This document shows, piece after piece, positions 60,601 to 64,000 of a stretch of DNA of 64,000 nt. Each line of letters starts with the position of its first letter. The stretch's first letter is position 1. The notes beneath the pieces are model-generated. The model ran no database searches. It saw only the letters and a program-made list of their open reading frames with translations, and had not been told where the DNA came from. The position numbers and the translations under genes were made by a program. The stretch covers positions 95,310-159,309 of the forward strand of contig NMRA01000465.1 in assembly GCA_002633005.1 (NCBI GenBank). Reading direction: 5' to 3'. Origin of the DNA: Phoronis australis. Lineage: Eukaryota > Phoronida > Phoronidae.

Positions 60601-63600
60601 CTAAAAATTTTCACACACGTGCAAGCTAATTTGTTGCATCAATGGAACACAGCCCAATTAAAAGCATAACTTTCAGGACACAGTTTGCTACTACCACCAA
60701 TTAAAGATCATGCCTGCAGGACATAGTTTGGTATCATCACCAATTAACGGACCTACCTGCAGGACACAGTCGACCATCATCAGCAGTAGCTTTGGGACAA
60801 TAACGCCCACTCAGACAAGGGAGTGTCGTGTTCATACCCTGGTCAGGGCATCGTTGACCTGCCTCACAGTTCTTACAGATGGCCAGTCCAGTGGATGGTC
60901 CATAAGTGCCCTTAGGACATATGGTAGGAGAGACAGCTCCCTGGACACAGTAATGACCAATGGGACAGATGTAACCTTTGACATTATCTGTGGGACGGGC
61001 CAAGTTGGAGCCTTCCACACAGATGTAGCCAGCGTCACATGGCATGGTGACACCTACAAACAGGCAAAGGTTGTCATGACACCACATTATCATCCGTATT
61101 TTGCAAGTGATATAAAGTATGTTCTTAGGACTACATTTATTAATAACTCTCATTAACAACTTGGACAATGGGCAGAACATAGTATGTCATACAGAGCATT
61201 GTGTTCATTCCAAATGAACTACAGAACTACTCTTCACTTTTAATTATTATCTAACTAATAATAAATCCAATACTAGTGCTCAAGAACAGTTCTTAGGACT
61301 ACTTTCAAAAGTCTATAAAGTAGCACATGCATACTTTTTGTGCATACACAAGCTGTCATTACCTGATCTCCAATTAAAACATGGGCATGAAAAGAGTCTT
61401 TACAACTGTACAGTCATTCATGAGCAGATATTTCCCTCAAAGGACCACATGTATCTTTACTAGAGACAAAGTGGTATTGAGAGGTACACGACTCAATACT
61501 GAGTGAGGATGTATCATTATTAGAGCTGAGGGGAGTAGTGTTGACGGTACACTGCAGGGTAATAGTCGGACATAACATGCCCGTATTTTGAGAACCAGTT
61601 TCCTCCACTGAATAACAGACATCAAACTGGTTCTCAAAATGTTGGCACGTTATGTCCCACTATTACCCACTACTCAATACAGAGCACGTATATCACTAGA
61701 GACAAGGAGAGTACAGTATTGAAGGTACACTACACAAAGTAAGCCCATAGCATTACTAGAGCTGAGAGACGTACAGTACTGATGGTGGACAACTGAATAC
61801 AGGGTGAAAACGTACCATTACTAGAGCTGAGGGGTGTACAGTATCTGCCAGCTGGACAAGGTGCACAGTCGGAGTAGTTCTTGTTGCCTGCACTCCTAGC
61901 CATGGTACCATCAGGGCAGGGTACAGGGGTGTAGCTCCCTTCCGGACAGTAGTTACCTATGGGGCACAGTCCCTCAGTAGGGTTTGGCTCAATGGTTGAG
62001 CCATTACAATAGTACCTACAATCATCAACAAGTCACCAACGTTATGTTGCGTCACAAAATTTGGGATTTGAAGAGAAACTGAAGAGATTTGCTGTTGAAT
62101 CGCACAAGACAGTGGAGCACGTATTTCACAAGCAACCTAGCTATACTCAGTGTATCTCTGTTCTAAAAACATTCCACAGATTGCTGCAGTGTGTCTCAGT
62201 CTGACACTAAACTACTGTCTAGAACTAGACGTAATGGACAAAGGCTTAATAGTCTGAAACTAGACATTGAACGTCAGCATTAATGATTAATGAGCTTAAT
62301 AAGAAATTCAACACATTTCCACAAAAAAATAAAAAATGACTGTCTGTTAAGTTAAAAACCTAGATTTACTGAGATATCAGACTTTGCTGTAAATAGTTTA
62401 TTCATTTCAACCCGCCATCTTTTTGATCACATCACGTGACCTAATGCATATAAGTCCGAAAAGATTTCTGCTCCCGACTGGGACTCGAACCCAGGACCTT
62501 CTGGGACCTTCGGGACCGATGGCTCAGTGGCTAGAGCTTCTGCACGATTAGCAGACGGTCCTGGGGTTGAGTCCCGGTCAGGTGCAGAAATCTTTTCTGA
62601 CTTATGTTCATTATGTCACCTGATGTGATCAAAAAGATGGTGGGTTGAATGGGATAAACTATTTCCGACATATTTTCAAGCCTCACTGAAAAAGATATAT
62701 TTATATAATACATATATCAGACTTTATTCCAGTAAAACAAGTTTGAATGTAGCACACAATTCACTTACCCAGCAAAGCAGAGTCCTTCCGGCTCTGACAG
62801 TCCCCACTTTTGACAGTAAAACTTGGGAGTGCATTGCTGACATTGAGTGACACTTGTCCTGCCAGTGATGTTGTTGAATGTGCCAGGTGGGCAAGGGTGT
62901 TGGGTGGCCGTCTCGGTGCCGTTTGGACAGTAGTAGCCACTTGGACAGGTCTGGTTAGATAGGTCACTGACTGCATATAGACTGTTATCACAGAAGTAGC
63001 CTGGAAAGCAATGAACACATACATGACCAACGAAGGGGAGCATGATTATGTGACTATGATAGAACCAAGAGGCATTATGCTGAAATAGTTCATAGAACCA
63101 AGAGGCATTATGCTGTAAACAGTTCATAGAGCCAAGAGGTATTATGTTGTAATCAATTCATAGAACCAAAATGCTGTAAACTGTTCATAAAAAGTGTATA
63201 TGCTGTAACGAGTTTATTGCGAAAATTCTCCAGATCGTTTAATAAAAAACAAAACGTGTTTTGTATGCGGATGGATGAAAAATAACTACTCAATATTCGG
63301 TTTCTTGGGACTTAAATACAAAACCAATGATGATAAAAGATTGCAAAGACAACACAACCAAAGAACAAAACATTAATCATAACAAGTCTACGTACCTTCA
63401 ATACACTCTTTACATGTCCAATGTCCGACTTCATTCTGGTAGAAACCATTTGGACATCTAGTGGGAGTCTCTGTGTTCACTAGACAGTAGTGACCAACTG
63501 GACACCTATAGTCAAATGGTGTAGGGGTGGTCTGTCCAGGGGGGCAATAATAGCCCCTACTACACTGATCAGTCACAGCACTGGCCCCTGACTCATTACA

Positions 63601-63900
63601 GTAGAACCCAGCAGTACATGGGGAGCACTCAGACTGTGAGCGCAAGTTGAGGCCGGCATTAAACGTTCCATTACGGCATGGGAGTGGTAGATCACTGCCT
63701 ACAGGGCAGTAATGACCGTTCGGACAGTCCACCTCCCGGGGCTGCTCTGATCCAGTAGGGCAGTACCAGCCAGCGTCACAATCGGCGACAGGCAAGGCCA
63801 GACCACTGATGTTACAGAACTTGCCAGCGGTGCAGTTTTGCATTTCCCATGATCCTTTGGGGCAGAAGAAACGAGGCTGGCACTCACCACCAGTGGAGTC
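27232..63900 (-). CDS. Giant type I membrane protein: Cys-rich ectodomain, DPxTG repeats, coiled coil; 40 exons, 5' incomplete
   Basis: Exons 5' to 3': 63396-63900, 62769-63000, 61816-62015, 60757-61053, 57461-57661, 56188-56445, 55526-55738, 55005-55148, 54061-54418, 53677-53828, 52880-53002, 51390-51635, 50653-50876, 50106-50267, 49157-49562, 48614-48752, 47998-48160, 47445-47633, 46379-46580, 45480-45874, 44289-44559, 43159-43386, 42180-42758, 41628-41813, 41069-41239, 38803-40820, 38240-38488, 37345-37578, 35200-35370, 34580-34735, 33946-34218, 32734-33062, 32330-32483, 30974-31279, 30521-30689, 29903-30294, 29178-29387, 28511-28668, 28017-28131, 27232-27417. They total 11364 nt (3787 codons plus TGA) with matching phase at every junction. 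No start codon or signal peptide is in the window. I cannot name a family with this full order. Likely a surface receptor or structural linker with a cytoskeletal-type tail (inference). Exon copies at 32035-32177 and 44989-45176 end at N and are excluded as duplicates. Confidence 0.9.
31884..32472. repeat. False tandem duplication at an N (allelic overlap)
   Basis: 31884-32177 (294 bp) and 32179-32472 (294 bp) are collinear with about three mismatches, separated by a single N at 32178. The unit contains the 3' part of exon 33 and its donor. Only the right copy continues into an acceptor. The simplest reading is two alleles joined end to end by the assembler, so the gene has one exon 33. Confidence 0.85.
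32614..32790. repeat. Decayed copy of the exon 32 3' end in the following intron
   Basis: Intron sequence at about 32627-32670 (gccaatcttgccttcttctc, then tcctgttgcctcatctca) matches the exon at about 32746-32790 (gccaaccttgccttgttctc, then tcctgttgcctcttctca). The flanking ccagtgcaccc/ccagtgccccc also aligns. The copy lacks the segment with the splice donor. Confidence 0.7.
33165..33285. repeat. Short tandem repeat (TATGTAGAGC)n
   Basis: About ten units of tagagctatg with occasional ta insertions, in the intron between exons 31 and 32 of the giant gene. Confidence 0.9.
33530..33925. repeat. Degenerate ~34-bp minisatellite
   Basis: Around eleven imperfect units on the pattern cacacagagcccctgcttac-tacatgacccct. 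They occupy most of the space between the simple repeat and exon 31 (33946). Non-coding. Confidence 0.85.
34919..35074. mobile_element. MITE with CTGGGCCCAGTTGCATAAA ends
   Basis: A 156-bp palindromic element. The left end ctgggcccagttgcataaa matches the inverse of the right end tttatgcaactcagcccag. It has an internal inverted pair around acgtcgcattatcacgcgtc. It lies in an intron of the giant gene; no coding capacity. Confidence 0.85.
35371..37344. other. Long intron of the giant gene, no feature recognised
   Basis: About 2.0 kb between exons 28 and 29 without a recognisable exon on either strand. It contains an imperfect ~70-bp direct duplication near 36.83-36.94 kb (ggacacatag...caacgtg). 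Confidence 0.6.
40690..43386 (-). other. DPxTG...VPI repeat region (exons 22-25 and the start of exon 26)
   Basis: About a dozen imperfect units of roughly 17 residues follow the pattern h-DPxTGxxxPI. Examples are HMDPVTGLFVPNDG, LHPQTGRLLPI, IHPDTGSILPVGGS, HIDPVSGLPVPIEIGS, MLDPNTEMPVPI and AVDPVTGDLSPV. The reading frame through the repeats crosses four introns. One is a GC-AG intron whose donor G|GCAAGT sits just below 41069, and only that donor keeps frame. A helical insert in exon 24 (VLKELTRARTRLRAHLIRVS) interrupts the array. The short DPxTG unit is reminiscent of plakin-type repeats, but I do not claim homology. Function unknown; a rigid beta-type stalk or protein-binding scaffold is possible. 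Confidence 0.7.
44687..45667. repeat. False tandem duplication at an N (allelic overlap), exon 20
   Basis: 44687-45176 and 45178-45667 (490 bp each) are near-identical and separated by one N at 45177. The unit starts in the intron at acatatacactaaaaaaaca and ends inside exon 20 at ttcaacttgg. Only the right copy continues to the exon's acceptor. As at 32178, this looks like two alleles placed in series. Confidence 0.85.
45375..45535. repeat. Duplicated 3' end of exon 20 in the following intron
   Basis: The intron segment 45375-45460 (cctgatgagtttctctatct, then cctcatccttcagtgccctc, then ccttgaccagatctccc) repeats the exon end that begins at 45480. It includes the base pattern at the donor (cgcctgatgag against aacctgatgag). 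The repeat also exists in the left allelic copy at about 44885-44970, so it predates the allele split. Confidence 0.8.
46766..47285. mobile_element. Putative DNA transposon remnant with CAGGGCTTGGAA ends
   Basis: The left end cagggcttggaatgtcc...acgcggaaat and the inverse of the right end (ttgaggcttggaattttctg...acgcggattt) are imperfect inverted repeats of about 45 bp. A 107-codon open frame inside (47076-47399) runs past the right end and shows no recognisable transposase motif. It lies in the intron between exons 18 and 19. Confidence 0.5.
48290..48650. repeat. Minisatellite made of exon 16 3' end plus splice donor
   Basis: About seven to eight units of roughly 42 bp on the pattern ttattggtgactgacactta-cttgtcatagactgggcaatag. 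The last, exonic unit is the coding end of exon 16 (NNYYPVYDK) with its donor gtaagtg at 48614. Several intronic units retain a perfect GTAAGTG in the same orientation, so the intron starts with an array of decoy donors. Confidence 0.88.
49894..50041. mobile_element. hAT-like MITE, copy D (complete)
   Basis: Begins CAGTGGCGGATCCAGGATTT and ends AAATCTGTCACTG, with the same interior as the other three copies. It lies in the intron between exons 14 and 15 of the giant gene. Confidence 0.85.
50455..50710. repeat. Duplicated 3' end of exon 13 in the following intron (about 3 units)
   Basis: The exon segment around 50671 (ccctgtacatagacaggtgt, then tcaggctg) recurs in the intron at about 50512 (ccctgtacattagacaggta, then cagacaggct) and, more decayed, at about 50584 (gtctgtaaccaataagcagg, then ttatgctgg). 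Flanking donor-like text (tctcacctgaaagtccc, tcccatctgaatgcctc) also aligns. Confidence 0.65.
53005..53275. repeat. ~50-bp tandem repeat next to the exon 11 acceptor
   Basis: Four to five units of cattcatatcagcacccagc-aatgaatgtaac-ttataactgatgagactaca. It is intronic, upstream of exon 11, and does not include exon sequence. Confidence 0.85.
54425..54630. repeat. ~80-bp tandem repeat next to the exon 9 acceptor
   Basis: Three imperfect units sharing agcagttatc, ttactggtgtat, ggctatatg and tggcg(c/t)catc(c/t)agtga. Intronic; no exon sequence included. Confidence 0.8.
56490..56935. repeat. 24-bp satellite, about 18 units, containing an assembly N
   Basis: Very regular units of 24 bp built on actacactttgatatcatc followed by a/c-tctaa. 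Variation is mainly atcatcatct/atcatcacct. The N at 56823 falls inside, so the true copy number is unknown. The array lies in the intron between exons 5 and 6. Its open frame is a by-product of 24 being divisible by three. Confidence 0.93.
57662..59071. other. Intron stretch without recognised exon
   Basis: The 5' exons of the nested plus-strand gene should lie here or further left, but none can be chosen. A C-rich duplicated phrase (gtggcccccatgg) occurs at about 57.77-57.92 kb. Confidence 0.5.
59072..60245 (+). CDS. Last two exons of a membrane-protein gene nested in an intron of the giant gene
   Basis: Exon 59072-59165 (acceptor tttttttcag, donor gtaatg) encodes a very hydrophobic stretch (TLHLILGTLGGLAGGC, ILSAVVAMVIT), i.e. 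a membrane span with small-residue packing. It joins in phase 2 to 59804-60245, whose frame starts RYRSTASHITE and runs 147 further codons to TAG. The presumed cytoplasmic part is polar, with SRKRFSYVRFHDYDD and many Asn/Gln, ending MGPYHV. Upstream exons were not found between 57.7 and 59.07 kb; the exon needs a preceding phase-1 exon. No family recognised. It lies antisense within the 3.1-kb intron 57662-60756. Confidence 0.6.
60668..60795. repeat. Duplicated 3' end of exon 4 in the following intron (~44-bp units)
   Basis: Three units: cataactttcaggacacagt (about 60668), catgcctgcaggacatagtt (about 60711), and the exonic ctacctgcaggacacagtcg (about 60753). Each is followed by an atcatcacca-like tail. 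The exonic unit contains the donor (gtaggt). The middle unit still reads ctgcag followed by the mutated donor gcatga. Confidence 0.72.
61450..61850. repeat. Duplicated exon 3 3' end plus donor in the following intron, split by a MITE
   Basis: Units of roughly 65-70 bp read attactagagctgag-ggg-tgtacagtat-ctg and recur at about 61451, 61515, 61688 and 61750. The exonic copy starts at 61816. The foldback MITE at 61557-61668 sits within the array. Confidence 0.72.
61557..61668. repeat. Foldback MITE, AACTGGTT family, copy 2
   Basis: A near-perfect palindrome. Outer arms gggtaatagtcggacataac and gttatgtcccactattaccc; inner arms ttttgagaaccagttt and aaactggttctcaaaa; centre cctccactgaataacagaca. 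Related to 16449-16555. Confidence 0.85.
62392..62667. repeat. Palindromic MITE with tRNA-like core, copy 2
   Basis: Long inverted ends (aaatagtttatt...ttcaacccgccatctttttgatc and inverse) enclose a core with an A-box (TGGCTCAGTGG, about 62519-62529) and a B-box-like GGTTGAGTCCC (about 62563-62573). The other arm carries the inverse B-box (gggactcgaaccc). The putative anticodon loop (ACGATTA) lacks the invariant T33, so no functional tRNA is claimed. Confidence 0.78.
63045..63210. repeat. ~36-bp tandem repeat upstream of exon 2
   Basis: Four to five imperfect units of atagaaccaagaggcattat-gctgtaaacagttc in the intron between exons 1 and 2. Confidence 0.85.
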
Positions 63901-64000
63901 CTGAAAGTGTCAGTCAGTGTCATAGAAGAGTAAGGAAGTATGGAATTCAAAACCATTCCCAGAGTAAATAGAGAAAATCTGTGAGTTTTTAAATCTTACA

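Larger units (their letters stand above)
50653..63900 (-). other. Ectodomain block: ephrin-receptor-like/GCC2-GCC3 Cys-rich modules (exons 1-13)
   Basis: Thirteen exons, about 1050 residues, carry repeated CPPGYYC, CPAGHYC, CPxGTF and GYYCPxG signatures. This is the hallmark of ephrin-receptor-like (GCC2_GCC3) modules, small disulfide-bonded folds of extracellular proteins. Examples are PCPPGYYCPEGSPSPERCPP in exon 11 and CPAGHYCLNNTGTPVPCPPG in exon 6. NxS/T glycosylation sequons are frequent (NRT, NMT, NGT, NIT, NVS). Junctions are mostly phase 1, with two phase-2 exceptions (exon 2 to 3, exon 9 to 10). Symmetric 1-1 exons fit growth by exon duplication. The first visible exon starts at phase 0 inside the array, so more sequence must precede it. 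Confidence 0.85.

Noticed and set aside
62519-62590. Functional tRNA gene
   Set aside because: A- and B-box are present, but the anticodon loop lacks T33 and the sequence lies inside a palindromic MITE.

Overview
The window is animal nuclear DNA. It has long spliced genes with GT-AG introns (one GC-AG), intron phases that join exactly, many palindromic non-autonomous transposons, a LINE remnant, tRNA-derived repeats and intronic minisatellites. The genes include a ZP-domain membrane protein with a furin site and a very large cysteine-rich receptor-like protein, which suggests an invertebrate metazoan, probably marine. I cannot fix the phylum from sequence alone. Eight N positions or runs (5199-5205, 7287, 13107, 15353, 23787, 32178, 45177, 56823) show a draft assembly. 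At two of them the flanks are near-identical copies, so unmerged alleles are likely.

Layout. (1) 1.3-16.1 kb, plus strand: a nine-exon gene for a 376-residue ZP-domain protein. It has a signal peptide, ZP-N, ZP-C, an RRRR cleavage site, one membrane span and a short tail. Its introns hold several foldback/MITE elements, a tRNA-derived SINE split by a palindrome, and a foldback element with a LINE 3' end inserted in it. (2) 16.1-20.3 kb: no gene recognised. (3) 20.3-22.0 kb, plus: a two-exon gene for a 171-residue single C2H2 zinc-finger protein. (4) 22.0-27.2 kb: no coding exon recognised; a duplicated 0.25 kb segment, a MITE, and the probable 3' UTR of the next gene. (5) 27.2-63.9 kb, minus: 40 consecutive exons of one giant gene. 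All 40 join in frame to 3787 codons plus a stop, and the 5' end lies beyond the window. (6) 59.07-60.25 kb, plus: the last two exons of another membrane-protein gene, nested in an intron of the giant gene.

The giant protein reads N to C as follows. There is an ectodomain of at least 1380 residues built of CPPGYYC-type (ephrin-receptor-like/GCC2-GCC3) modules. Next come a membrane-proximal Cys-rich region with an RRR site and a cupredoxin-like segment, then one membrane span. The cytoplasmic part of about 2380 residues begins with a coiled coil, followed by 17-residue DPxTG...VPI repeats. After these comes a long charged coiled coil with a recurring KLAxRRxKK module, then a globular C-terminal region with an HSLAH motif. 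Introns are almost all phase 1 outside the membrane and mostly phase 0 in the coiled-coil tail, as if two gene histories were fused at the membrane. I do not recognise a named family with this full order.

The most unusual DNA-level signal is in this gene. At six exons the exon's 3' end, usually with its splice donor, has been duplicated or amplified into the intron that follows.
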